Origin: Rhodococcus sp. X156 | Lineage (GTDB): Bacteria > Actinomycetota > Actinomycetes > Mycobacteriales > Mycobacteriaceae | DNA: 64,000 nt | Reading direction: 5' to 3' | Assembly: GCF_004006015.1 (NCBI RefSeq) | Contig: NZ_CP034766.1 | Span: 1,769,001 to 1,833,000, forward strand | Part shown: positions 12,246 through 20,495 of the stretch, in pieces | Position numbering within the stretch: the stretch's first letter is position 1 | Layout of the letters: each line of letters opens with the position of its first letter | Translations under genes and position numbers: made by a program | The notes under the pieces: generated by a model | Databases searched by the model: none | What the model saw: the letters and a program-made list of their open reading frames with translations, nothing else | What the model was told of the DNA's origin: nothing

Positions 12246-13102
12246 CACGGGGCTCCTTCAGCGGGGCGGGTCTCGAGGGGCCGGGCATCCAGCCCGTGCA
12301 CGGTCAGCTGCCACTCCCGCAGCAGGTCCAGGCTCACGCCCGTGCGGCCGGTGACGTCCTCTGGACAGGCACAGAGCGCGGTGACCGCCTCCACCACCTG
12401 CTCCATGGACTCCACCTGGTCGGGGCGGATGGTGTCACCGACCAGCGCGGCCGCACCCTCGCTGAGCACCGCCGCTCGGGGTTGCACGGTGTTCACCCGG
12501 ATGCCGGTGCCGTGCACCTCCGCGGCCATGCCGTTGGTGATCCGGTTCAGGGCCGCCTTGGACCCCGCGTACACCGCCAGCGCCGTGCCAGGCTCGACGA
12601 GGGTGAATGGCGGCCCTTCCTGCAGCCGGGCACTGGCGCTGGAGAGGTTGACGATCCAGCCCTGCCCGCCCGCGCGCATGCCGGGCAGCGCCTGCTGCAT
12701 GAGGTCCAGCGGTGCGTGCACGTTCACCTCGAACACCAGTCGGCTCCGCCGCAGCGGGAAGTCGGCCAGGGGCTGGTAGATGGCCGCCGCCGCGTTGTTC
12801 ACCAGCACGTCCACCGGGCCACCGAGCTTCTCCGACGCCAGCGCAACCAGGGTGGCACGGGCGTCGGCGTCGGTGAGGTCCGCGGCCAGCACCGCGACCG
12901 TGGTGCCGTACCGCGCGAGTCGCTGCACCGTCTCGGAGAGGCTGCCGCTGAGGTGGTCGTGCTCGTGCAGGGTGCGGGCGGTGATCACCACGTCGGCGCC
13001 CTCGGCGGCGAGGCGCTCGGCGACCGCTGCGCCGATGCCCCGGCTGGCTCCGGTGACCAGGGCGCGGCGGCCGGTGAAGCGTCGCTGGGTCGTCACCGTC
13101 AC
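12245..13102 (-). CDS. Short-chain dehydrogenase/reductase
   Basis: 285 aa classical SDR. Nucleotide motif ALVTGASRGIGAAVAERL, NNAAAAI strand, catalytic Ser in SSASAR and YAGSK. Start set at GTG 13102, with GAGGAG about 6 nt upstream; the open frame continues further but lacks coding character. Coupled to the thiolase by TGATG, suggesting a shared role such as 3-hydroxyacyl-CoA oxidation followed by thiolysis. Substrate unknown. Confidence 0.85.
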   Translation of the reverse strand: MTVTTQRRFTGRRALVTGASRGIGAAVAERLAAEGADVVITARTLHEHDHLSGSLSETVQRLARYGTTVAVLAADLTDADARATLVALASEKLGGPVDVLVNNAAAAIYQPLADFPLRRSRLVFEVNVHAPLDLMQQALPGMRAGGQGWIVNLSSASARLQEGPPFTLVEPGTALAVYAGSKAALNRITNGMAAEVHGTGIRVNTVQPRAAVLSEGAAALVGDTIRPDQVESMEQVVEAVTALCACPEDVTGRTGVSLDLLREWQLTVHGLDARPLETRPAEGAP

Positions 13103-13237
13103 TGCATCTCCTCGTCGGGCGGGCCACGGTGGTGCGCAGCCAACCACCAGAGCAGTTGAGCGGGCGCTTGGTCAACGTAGCAGCGCCGGCCCGTCCCCTC
13201 GCAGCCCGTCTCACGCAGCGGCCGGGTCAGCCGTCGT

Positions 13238-14077
13238 TCAGCCTTGGGCTGCGCGCACGACGGCCGTTGCGGATGCCGCCATCCCGGCGTGGTTGGGGTG
13301 CAGCGCGACGCCCTCGTGCACGAGGGCCGGACCCTCCATCCACTTGATCCCCGGCTGCTGGCACGCGTCGTGACCCACGCTCGGGGTGTAGGTGTCCACG
13401 AAGGTCGCCGCATTGGCGGCGGCCCGCGCCCGGAGCATGGTGTTCAGCTCGCGAACCACCCCCGACAAGTACGGCATGTCGCCGGGCCCGTAGGGGCCGT
13501 CGGGGCAGGCCGACGGCTGGTCGGGCACGACCGCCGGCACCCCCACCACCAGCACCTTGGCCCGGGGGGAGCGCTGGTGGATCGCCTGCAGGGTCTGGTC
13601 GAGGGACCCGGCCTGCGCGTGCAGGTGGCTGCCGACCAGGTTGAAGCCGAGCGGGTTGAGCAGCACGGTGCAGGGCGCCCCGCCGGGGGCCAGCCACTGC
13701 AGGTAGGCGCAGACCTGGATGGTCCAGAGCACGTAGGAGTCGTTGAGCCCCAGGTTCAGCGTGACCAGGTCGGTGTCTGGCCGCAGGGCGTCGAGCTGGG
13801 GCCCGCGGCTGCCTGGCTGGACGCCGGCCATGTGCTCCACCCGCGCCCCCGAGCAGGTGGCGTTGGTGAACGTGGTGGCGCCCAGGGCGCGGGCCGCGAT
13901 CTCGGGATAGCCCTGACCGCGGCCGCAGGCGCCGTCGGTGATCGGTGCCAGACCCGGCCCGGCGGCGAAGGAGTCGCCCAGGGCGACGTAGCGCAGCGTG
14001 CCGGCTGCCTCTGCGTGCAGCGGCGCACCCAGCCCCAGGATCAGTGCGACCACAGCAGAAATGACAAGACGGATCAT
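13238..14077 (-). CDS. Secreted SGNH/GDSL-family hydrolase
   Basis: 279 aa with a Sec signal peptide (MIRLVISAVVALILGLG...HAEAAG, cleavage near residue 25). SGNH blocks: block I ALGDSFAAGPG (nucleophile Ser), block III LNLGLNDS (Asn), block V HPNHAG (His; Asp is replaced by Asn, as also seen in some members). Several Cys residues (GACGRGQ, NATCSG, VCAYLQ, APC, SACPD, HDACQQ) suggest disulfides in an extracellular lipase or esterase. Monocistronic, no clear partner. Confidence 0.88.
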   Translation of the reverse strand: MIRLVISAVVALILGLGAPLHAEAAGTLRYVALGDSFAAGPGLAPITDGACGRGQGYPEIAARALGATTFTNATCSGARVEHMAGVQPGSRGPQLDALRPDTDLVTLNLGLNDSYVLWTIQVCAYLQWLAPGGAPCTVLLNPLGFNLVGSHLHAQAGSLDQTLQAIHQRSPRAKVLVVGVPAVVPDQPSACPDGPYGPGDMPYLSGVVRELNTMLRARAAANAATFVDTYTPSVGHDACQQPGIKWMEGPALVHEGVALHPNHAGMAASATAVVRAAQG

Positions 14078-14182
14078 CAGGTGCCCCCCGGCATCCCCCC
14101 AGCGAGGTCCCCACCTCGCTTCCCCATGCGTACACAGTGGACCGTACGGGGACGGTGCGTGATGCTGCAGGGTTTTTGCCGG

Positions 14183-14457
14183 TCAGGCCGGACTTTCAGA
14201 CGCTCCGTAGCGGAACATCACCACTCCGTTGCAGAAGGTCGTGGTCGCAGCGGCGTCACCCACGTGCGCAGCCCAGTGGCGGGGAACAGCGGTCGGCCGG
14301 CAGCAAGGATCACCGGGCTGACGTGGAGCAGGTGCTCGTCGATCAGGCCGAGCTCACGGAAGGTGGCGGCCAGCGAGGCCCCACCCACCACCTGCCCCGG
14401 CTGGACTCCGCGGCGAGCTGGCGCACCTGAGCCGGGTCGGCCTCGGGCACCCGGGCG
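14183..14457 (-). pseudogene. Remnant of a RibD_C/dihydrofolate reductase-like gene
   Basis: Three minus-strand frames piece together the C-terminal third of a RibD_C-type reductase: DPAQVRQLAAES, then VVGGASLAATFRELGLIDE...LHVSPVILAAGRPLFP, then FCNGVVMFRY ending at TGA 14183-14185. Joining them needs two frameshifts (near 14395 and near 14240). The N-terminal two thirds are missing and the fragment begins right after the stop of the hydrolase at 14458, so a deletion fused the two loci. Non-functional. Confidence 0.65.
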
Positions 14458-15393
14458 CTACCGGCCCAGCGCCTCGCGCGTCATCGTCCAGATCTCCTGC
14501 CGCGCCGGCTCGGTGAACGACAGCGCGGAGAAGGTCAGGAAGCCGTGGAACAAGCCGTCGAAGCGGCGGTGGAGCACCCGCACCCCGTCGGTGTCCAGCC
14601 GCTGCGCGTAGGCGTCACCGGAGGAGCACGGCGGGTCGAGCTCAGCGGTGACCACGACGGCGGGCGGCAGCCCGGCAAGAGTCTGGGCCCGAGTGGGCAC
14701 GACCCGGGCGTCGGCGGTGCCGTGCGGGGCGTACTGCTGCCAGTACCACCGCATCGCCGACTCGGTGTTGTAGTAGCCGGTGCCGAACCGCTGGTAGGAG
14801 TCGGTCTCGAAGTCGTCGTCGATCACCGGGTACAGCAGCACCTGGGCGGCCACCGCCGGGCCGCCGCGGTCGCGGGCGGCGATGGCCACCGTGGCCGCAA
14901 GGTTGCCGCCGGCGCTGTCGCCGGCGAGCACCAGGCGCGTGGGGTCGCCGCCGTGCTCGTCGGCGTGCTTGGCCGCCCACTCCAGCGCCGCGTACACGTC
15001 GTCGTGGGCCGCGGGCGCGACGTGCTCGGGCGCGAGCCGGTAGTCCACCGACACCACCACCGCGCCCACCCCCTGCGCCATGGAGCGGCAGAGCTCGTCG
15101 TGGCTGTCGAGGTCGCAGAACACGAACCCCCCGCCGTGGGCGAACACGACCACCGGCAGGTCCGGCTGGTCCAGGTGCGGCCGGTACACGCGCAGCGCCA
15201 GGTCGCCACCGGGCCCGTCGATGGACACCTCGTGCACCGCGCGCATGTCCGGCTGGCGGGCCAGTGGTGCCCGCCGGGCCTGGATGGCCGCGCGCAGCTC
15301 GGTCGGCGGCACCGTGGTGACGTCGGGAAAGCCCGCGTTGAGCGTGGCGAGCATCGCCGCCACCTCGGGGTGCAGGGTGGGCTGGTCGGTCAT
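14458..15393 (-). CDS. Alpha/beta hydrolase, hormone-sensitive lipase family (family IV esterase)
   Basis: 311 aa. HSL hallmarks: oxyanion motif FAHGGGFVFCD, nucleophile elbow LAGDSAGGNLAATV, acid Asp in TAELDPPCSSGDAYA, His in GLFHGFLTF. ATG at 15393 with GAGGAG 7 nt upstream. Only 16 bp follow the stop of the upstream mycofactocin-type SDR, so one operon with the two SDRs is likely. This family includes monoterpene lactone hydrolases; with SDR alcohol dehydrogenases beside it, terpene or cyclic alcohol breakdown is a reasonable but unproven idea. Confidence 0.88.
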   Translation of the reverse strand: MTDQPTLHPEVAAMLATLNAGFPDVTTVPPTELRAAIQARRAPLARQPDMRAVHEVSIDGPGGDLALRVYRPHLDQPDLPVVVFAHGGGFVFCDLDSHDELCRSMAQGVGAVVVSVDYRLAPEHVAPAAHDDVYAALEWAAKHADEHGGDPTRLVLAGDSAGGNLAATVAIAARDRGGPAVAAQVLLYPVIDDDFETDSYQRFGTGYYNTESAMRWYWQQYAPHGTADARVVPTRAQTLAGLPPAVVVTAELDPPCSSGDAYAQRLDTDGVRVLHRRFDGLFHGFLTFSALSFTEPARQEIWTMTREALGR

Positions 15394-15409
15394 CGCAGAT
15401 CTCCTCGCT

Positions 15410-16243
15410 TCACTTGATGCAGTGCCCTGCGTCGACGGGCAGGGTGACGCCGGTGATGTAGCGCGCCTCGTCGGAAGCCAGGAACAGGCTGGCGTTGGCG
15501 ATGTCCACCGGCTCGAGCATGGCCACGGGCAGCAGGTGCATCGACTGCACCCCGACCTCGAACTCCTCCTGTGTGGGCGAGGCCAGGTCGGGCCGGAAGG
15601 TGCGCATGGTGCCGGGGTTCTGGATCATCGGCGTGCGGGTGTTGGCTGGGTGCACGGTGTTCACCCGCACCTGGTGCGGAGCCAGCTCCTGGGCCAGCGA
15701 GCGCATCAGCCCCACCACCCCGTGCTTGGCCGCTGTGTAGTGGCCCACGCTGACCAGGCCGCGCAGCCCGGCGATGGAGCTGACCAGCACGATCGAGCCG
15801 CCGCGTCCGCCGTCGATCACGTGCGGGATGCCGGCCTTGCAGGTGCGCCACACGCCGGTGAGGTTGACGTCGAGCATCGTCTGCCACTGCTCGGCCCCCA
15901 TCTCCACCGCCGGGCCCGAGGAGCTGATCCCGGCGGTGGCGCAGATGACGTCCAGGCGGCCCAGCCGGGCGACGCCGTCGTCGACCGCGGCGGAGAGCGC
16001 CTGCTGGTCGCGAACGTCGGCCTGGCCGGCGCAGATGGTGCGGCCGAGGGACTCCACCAGGCGGACGGTCTCCGCCAGGTCCGCGGGCGTGGCGGGCGGG
16101 GTGGTGGCGTGCTCGACGGGTGCACACACGTCCACGGCGATGACGTCGGCACCCTCCTCCGCGAACCGCACCGCCTGGGCGCGCCCGATCCCCCGCGCCG
16201 CGCCGGTGACCAGCGCGACCTTGCCCGCCAGCCGCCCGCTCAT
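15410..16243 (-). CDS. Mycofactocin-coupled SDR oxidoreductase
   Basis: 277 aa. SDR with GAARGIGRAQAVRFAEEGAD and, after the second beta-strand Asp (IAVDVCAP), an extra segment of about 20 residues (VEHATTPPATPADLAETVRL) that marks the mycofactocin-dependent SDR group, where NAD is not freely exchanged. Catalytic Ser in VLVSSIAG, and YTAAKHG. The Gly-rich C-terminus resembles carveol-dehydrogenase relatives. Start ATG 16243 overlaps the preceding SDR stop as TGATG. Mycofactocin biosynthesis genes are not in this window. Confidence 0.85.
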   Translation of the reverse strand: MSGRLAGKVALVTGAARGIGRAQAVRFAEEGADVIAVDVCAPVEHATTPPATPADLAETVRLVESLGRTICAGQADVRDQQALSAAVDDGVARLGRLDVICATAGISSSGPAVEMGAEQWQTMLDVNLTGVWRTCKAGIPHVIDGGRGGSIVLVSSIAGLRGLVSVGHYTAAKHGVVGLMRSLAQELAPHQVRVNTVHPANTRTPMIQNPGTMRTFRPDLASPTQEEFEVGVQSMHLLPVAMLEPVDIANASLFLASDEARYITGVTLPVDAGHCIK

Positions 16244-17052
16244 CAGGCCACCTTCTGGGTGAGTCCGGCGTCGACCACGAGCTGGAGCCCGGTGACGTAG
16301 CGCGACTCGTCGGAGGCGAGGAAGAGCACGGCGTTGCTGACGTCCTCCGCCTCCACCCACGGCACGGGCAGCAGGTTCTTGGCCGCGAGGACCGGGGCCA
16401 CGTCGGCGACGGTCGGGCTCGCCAGGTCGGGGCGCAGCCGGGCGAAGGTGGCCGGGTTGAGCGTCATCGCGGTGGCGACAGCCCCGGGGTGCACGGTGTT
16501 CACCCGGATCGACCGCGGCCCCAGCTCGTTGGCCAGGGTCTTGGCCAGCCCGGTGACCGCGTGCTTGGCCGCCGAGTAAGGGGACGCGCCCCGCACGGCC
16601 TTGATGCCGGCGGTGGAGCTGACGATGACGACGGACCCGCCCGCGGGGCTCAGCGCGGCCACCCCGGCCTTGACGGTGTGCCAGGTGCCCGTGAGGTTGA
16701 CGTCGAGGGACCGGTGCCACGCCGCGTCGTCGACCGTCCACGACGGCCCCGGGTTGTCGGTGATCCCCGCGTTGGCCACCACCACGTCGAGCGGCCCCAG
16801 CTCGCGAACCCCAGCGCTCACGGCGGCGGTGAGCGCGTCGAGGTCGCGGATGTCGGCGGTGCCGGTGACCACCCGGCGGCCGGTCTCGGCCACCAGGTCG
16901 GCCGTCGCCGCCAGGTTGGCCACCGACGCCGTGCCGGGCAGGTCCAGGGCGAGCACGTCGGCCCCCTCCTGGGCCAGGCGCACGGCGTGCACCCGTCCCA
17001 TCCCGGTGCCGGCGCCCGTGACGAGCACCGTCTTGCCGGCCATGCGACTCAT
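16243..17052 (-). CDS. SDR oxidoreductase (mycofactocin-like subgroup possible)
   Basis: 269 aa. VLVTGAGTGMGRVHAVRLAQ, VVANAGI, IVSSTAGI, YSAAKHA and VNTVHPGAVATAM. Closely parallels its downstream neighbour (shared LRPDLASPT and FLASDESRYVTGL motifs), indicating a tandem duplication, but its NAD-site insertion is shorter. ATG at 17052 has GGAG 4 nt upstream. First gene of the SDR-SDR-esterase operon; its promoter faces a divergent TetR gene. Confidence 0.85.
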   Translation of the reverse strand: MSRMAGKTVLVTGAGTGMGRVHAVRLAQEGADVLALDLPGTASVANLAATADLVAETGRRVVTGTADIRDLDALTAAVSAGVRELGPLDVVVANAGITDNPGPSWTVDDAAWHRSLDVNLTGTWHTVKAGVAALSPAGGSVVIVSSTAGIKAVRGASPYSAAKHAVTGLAKTLANELGPRSIRVNTVHPGAVATAMTLNPATFARLRPDLASPTVADVAPVLAAKNLLPVPWVEAEDVSNAVLFLASDESRYVTGLQLVVDAGLTQKVA

Positions 17053-17124
17053 GTGGCTCCGTTCGTGGAGGACGGCACGCAGCGGTACCCGGGGGTCGGC
17101 CACCCCGACCGACTGACAGTTAGC

Positions 17125-17153
17125 AGTATTTCTAATCGAAACATGGGTGTCAA
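17125..17153 (-). promoter_or_regulatory. Promoter of the SDR-SDR-esterase operon
   Basis: On the minus strand TTGACA (17153-17148), 17 bp, then AATACT (17130-17125): consensus -35, 4/6 -10 and ideal spacing. The patch is visibly AT-richer than its surroundings. Confidence 0.5.
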
Positions 17154-17156
17154 CGG

Positions 17157-17208
17157 ACACGTGGTCGTGTGACCGACTGCACGGTGCGCATGTTTGCAGT
17201 CACTGCAA
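17157..17208. promoter_or_regulatory. Two palindromic operators between the SDR operon and tetR
   Basis: ACACG-TGGT-CGTGT (17157-17170) and the perfect 15-mer TTGCAGT-C-ACTGCAA (17194-17208), the latter ending 22 bp before the TetR start. Such palindromes in a divergent tetR promoter are typical TetR-family operators controlling both directions. Confidence 0.55.
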
Positions 17209-17230
17209 GTAGGCGGCAAGACTCGTTCGC

Positions 17231-17852
17231 ATGGGCAACGAACAGTCAGTTCCCCCGGGTCTGCGCGAGCGCACGAAGGAGGCCACCCGCGCGGGGCTGC
17301 AGGCTGCTGCGGTGCGGCTGGTGCTGGCGCACGGGGTGTCGGCGGTGACGGTCGAGGACATCGCCGCGTCCGCCAACGTCTCCGCGCGCACGTTCTTCAA
17401 CTACTTCGCCAGCAAGGAGGAGGCGCTGCTCGGTCGAACCGTCGGCGTGTGCCAGTCAGCCGTGCAGGCGCTGCGCGAGCGCCCGGGCGAGGAGAGCCCC
17501 CTCGGCGCGGTTCGAGCACTGCTGCCCAGCCTGGTGGACGCCGTGGGCAGTGACCGCGCCACCTGGCGCGACCGCGCGGAGGTGGTGCGCGCCAACCCCC
17601 AGCTGCTGCCGCACCTGCTGCAGTGCTTCGTGGACGAGGAGCGGGCTGGCCGCTGCCGTCGCGGCGCGCACCGGGCTGCCGGCCGACCACGAGTACCCGG
17701 CCCTGGTGGCGGCGCACGTGATGGCCGCCTTCCGGGTCACCGTGGCCCGGTGGGCGCAGCCGGAGCCCACGGACTCGCTGCTCGACGCCCTCGGCCGCGC
17801 GCTCGCGAGCCTGGCCGCCGGGCTGCCGGCGCCGCAAGCGGCCGGTCGGTGA
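17231..17852 (+). pseudogene. TetR-family regulator, reading frame broken by one base
   Basis: The N-terminus is a good TetR HTH (VTVEDIAASANVSARTFFNYF, residues ~38-58). After QCFVDEER the frame becomes Arg/Gly-rich junk. Removing one G from GGG at 17643-17645 restores LAAAVAARTGLPADHEYPAL...AAHVMAAFRVTVARW and a TGA at 17850-17852, giving about 206 aa, normal for the family. Either a real inactivating indel or a sequencing error in a G-run. If intact it would control the divergent SDR operon via the palindromes at 17157-17208. Confidence 0.8.
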
Positions 17853-17951
17853 CCACCGCGCCCACGCTCCGGTGGGCCTCCGCGCGCCCCGTGCTGCACC
17901 GGCTGCTCCGCGAGACGCTGCTGGTGGTGGGCCCGCCGCCAGCGCCGCCCC

Positions 17952-17992
17952 GCCCTGAGCGGTGCGGCCCTGAGCGATCGGCCCTGAGCGGT
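17952..17992. repeat. Three tandem copies of a 12-mer
   Basis: GCCCTGAGCGGT at 17952, GCCCTGAGCGAT at 17967, GCCCTGAGCGGT at 17981; 14-15 bp period, running into the methyltransferase stop codon. Probably slippage expansion. Confidence 0.6.
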
Positions 17993-18717
17993 CAGCTCTT
18001 GCGGGCGCGGCCGGTGATGAGGTGCTGCACCTGCACCTCGTGGTTGGGCGCCACGCCGTAGCGCTGGTCCAGCTCGAGCATCCGGGTGAGCGGCGTGGCC
18101 GTCACCTGGTCGAAGCCGGCGGCCTCCACCGCAGCCACGGTGGCGTCGATGGAGGTGGCCTCGGCCAGCGGCAGCGACTGGCGGACCTGCTCGTCGTAGA
18201 GCCGCGCGAACTCGGGGCTGGCGCCGGTGTGCAGGCCCTGCGGGAACCAGGTGCTGTCCACCACGGCGAGCACTCCCCCGTCGCGCAGCAGCTCGTGCCA
18301 GCGGGTCAGCGCCTGGGCGGGGTCACGCAGCGTCCACATCACGTACCGGTTGACCACCGCGTCGAAGGAGCCGGCCGGGAAGTCCGGGGCCACCGCGTCG
18401 CCGCGCTCGAAGCGGGGCGGGTTGGTCATCCGCTCGGCGTGCTGGCGGGCGCGCCCGAGCATGCCCTCGGCCAGGTCGGTGCCCACCACCCGGTGGCCCA
18501 GGTCAGCGATGACGCGGGCAACGTAGCCACTGCCGGTGCCCACGTCGAGCACGTCCGCCGGAGCGGCCGGCAGTGCGTCGCGCCAGATGTCGGTCCACGC
18601 CGCACGGTCGGCCTCACGGCGCTCCGGGCGCTCCTGGTACTCGTCGTAGGGGGCGGAACGGGCGGTCCAGTACTCGTTCAGGTTGGCCTGGACGGTGCTC
18701 GGGTCGGTGCTGGTCAT
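17992..18717 (-). CDS. Class I SAM-dependent methyltransferase
   Basis: 241 aa. Motif I VLDVGTGSGYVARVIADLG (residues ~55-73), acidic ribose contact VVGTDLAEGML, motif post-I FERGDAVAPDFPAGSFDAVV, ML/UbiE-type NRYVMWTLRDPAQALTRWHELLRDGGVL. Overlaps the ABC ATPase stop by 4 bp (ATGA), so it is the last gene of the FecBCD-type importer operon. It may modify the imported ligand or a related siderophore, but the substrate is unknown. Confidence 0.85.
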   Translation of the reverse strand: MTSTDPSTVQANLNEYWTARSAPYDEYQERPERREADRAAWTDIWRDALPAAPADVLDVGTGSGYVARVIADLGHRVVGTDLAEGMLGRARQHAERMTNPPRFERGDAVAPDFPAGSFDAVVNRYVMWTLRDPAQALTRWHELLRDGGVLAVVDSTWFPQGLHTGASPEFARLYDEQVRQSLPLAEATSIDATVAAVEAAGFDQVTATPLTRMLELDQRYGVAPNHEVQVQHLITGRARKS

Positions 18718-19499
18718 GCGGTCTGCTTCTCCTGGTGTGGGGACGGGTGCGGGCGGAAGGCGAGCTGGAACTGCTCACCCAGCGGGATGCGGCGAACGCC
18801 GACCTCGTAGACGGGCTCGAGGATCTCGGGGGTGAGCACCTCGTGCGGAGTGCCGGCGGCCACCACCTGGCCGTCGTGCAGCAGCGCCACCTGGTCGCAG
18901 TACAGCGCCGCGAGGTTCAGGTCGTGCAGCACCACCACGCTGGTGCTCTCCAGGCCACGGACCAGGTCCAGGATCTCGTGCTGGTAGCGGATGTCGAGGT
19001 GGTTGGTGGGCTCGTCCAGCAGCAGGTGGGTGGCCTGCTGGGTGAGGGCGCGGGCGATGAGCACCCGCTGCTTCTCCCCGCCGGAGAGCTCGGCGTACTG
19101 GCGGCCGGCCAGGTGCGCCACGCCCACCCGGGCCAGCGCGTCGGCGGCGATGCGGTGGTCCTCGGCGCGGTGGCGCTCGAAGGTCCCGCGGTGCGGCGTG
19201 CGGCCGAGCAACACCATGTCCGCCACCCGCAGGGGCAGGTCGCTGCTGTGCTCCTGCACCACCACGGCCACCTCGCGGGCGATCTGCCGCGCACCGAGGG
19301 CGGCGACGTCGCGGCCGTCCAGGTGCACGGCGCCGGCCGAGGGGCGCAGCGAGGCGTAGAGGGTGCGCAGCAGGGTGGTCTTGCCACTGCCGTTGGGGCC
19401 CAGCAGCCCCACCACCTGCCCCTGCTGCGCGGTGAGGTCGATGCCGGCCAGCACCTGCTTGCGCCCGTAGGCGAAGGCGACGTCGTGGGCGGTGATCAC
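18714..19499 (-). CDS. FecE/BtuD-type importer ABC ATPase
   Basis: 261 aa. Walker A LLGPNGSGKTTLLRTL, Q-loop VVVQEHSSD, signature LSGGEKQRVLIARAL, Walker B LLLDEPTNHLDIRYQ, H-loop VVLHDLNLAALYCD. These are standard for iron-siderophore/cobalamin importer ATPases. Starts at GTG 19499 overlapping the binding-protein stop (GTGA). Confidence 0.9.
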   Translation of the reverse strand: MITAHDVAFAYGRKQVLAGIDLTAQQGQVVGLLGPNGSGKTTLLRTLYASLRPSAGAVHLDGRDVAALGARQIAREVAVVVQEHSSDLPLRVADMVLLGRTPHRGTFERHRAEDHRIAADALARVGVAHLAGRQYAELSGGEKQRVLIARALTQQATHLLLDEPTNHLDIRYQHEILDLVRGLESTSVVVLHDLNLAALYCDQVALLHDGQVVAAGTPHEVLTPEILEPVYEVGVRRIPLGEQFQLAFRPHPSPHQEKQTA

Positions 19500-20484
19500 T
19501 GGCCGAACCGCTCGCGGATCTTCTGCAGCCCGTCCAGCGACAGCGGGGTGGGCGGCTCGGTGAAGTTGAACAGCTGCACGTGGACCTGGTTGTTGCGCAC
19601 CGCGCTCAGGTCCTGCGCGCCCGGCATGGAGGTGATCGCCTGGGCCACCGCGGCGGGGCTGCCGTCGGTGTGCAGCAGCACCAGCACGTCAGGGTTGCGC
19701 CCGATCAGCTCCTCCCGGGTCACCTCGAAGGTGCGCTCGTCGACGTCGGCGAAGACGTTGCGCAGCCCGGCCGCCGCCAGCTGCGGCTGGGCCATGCTGC
19801 GGGAGCCGTAGGCGTAGGTGGTGCCGCCCCCACCGTCGGGTACAGCACCGCCGCGGTGCGCTGGGTGCTGGCGTCCACCGACGCGGTGAGGGTGCGCACT
19901 CGCTCCGCCAGCCCGGCGGCAGCAGCGGCCCCGCGGTCGGGCACGTCGAACACGTCGGCGTAGAAGGTCATCTGGCGGTAGACCTCGTCGAAGGAGGGGT
20001 TGCGCACCCCTTCGGCGCACATGGCCGGCTCCTCCAGCAGCGGGATGCCGGCGGCGGCCAGGGTGTCTCGGTTGAGGTTGTCAATCTCGCCGAGCACCAG
20101 GTCGGGCTCCTGGGCGATGACCACCTCCTTGGAGATCTGCAGGTGCCCGGCGGTGTCCGTCTTGTCGGTGAGCAGCGGGATCTTGTCCAGCTCGGCGCGG
20201 GTGGCCTCGTCGTAGTACTCCGCCGGGTAGGCGCCGGCCCGGGCGACCACCTTGTCCAGCAGTCCGAGGGCGTGCAGGTACGGAACCGCCGAGCTCTTCA
20301 GCATCACCACTCGCTCGGGGGGTGCGTCGAGCGTGACCTCGGCGCCGCAGTTGCGCACCGTCAGGGGGTAGCCCTCGACAGCGCTGGCGGACTCGCCGCC
20401 CACTCCGGCGCCGCACCCGGCGAGCAGCAGCAGCCCCGCCGAGAGGGCAGCCACCAGCGAACCTCGGGTGCGGGACGGGGACAT
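19496..20484 (-). pseudogene. FecB-type periplasmic-binding lipoprotein, frameshifted
   Basis: Lipoprotein signal with lipobox LLAGC (start ATG 20484, GAGGAG upstream). The N-lobe is normal (LDAPPERVVMLKSSAVPYLHALG...EPDLVLGEIDN). At the 5-base C-run 19827-19831 the frame breaks: AVLYPTVG is followed by junk, while one extra base would restore GGTTYAYGSRSMAQPQLAAAG and a proper C-lobe ending ...LQKIRERFGQ at 19496. Fixed, it would be about 329 aa. Sequencing error or recent inactivation; without it the importer has no receptor. Ligand family is ferric siderophore/cobalamin-like. A relationship to the proposed actinobacterial F420-0 transporter cassette is possible but not shown. Confidence 0.8.
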
Positions 20485-20495
20485 GGCAGGGCTCC

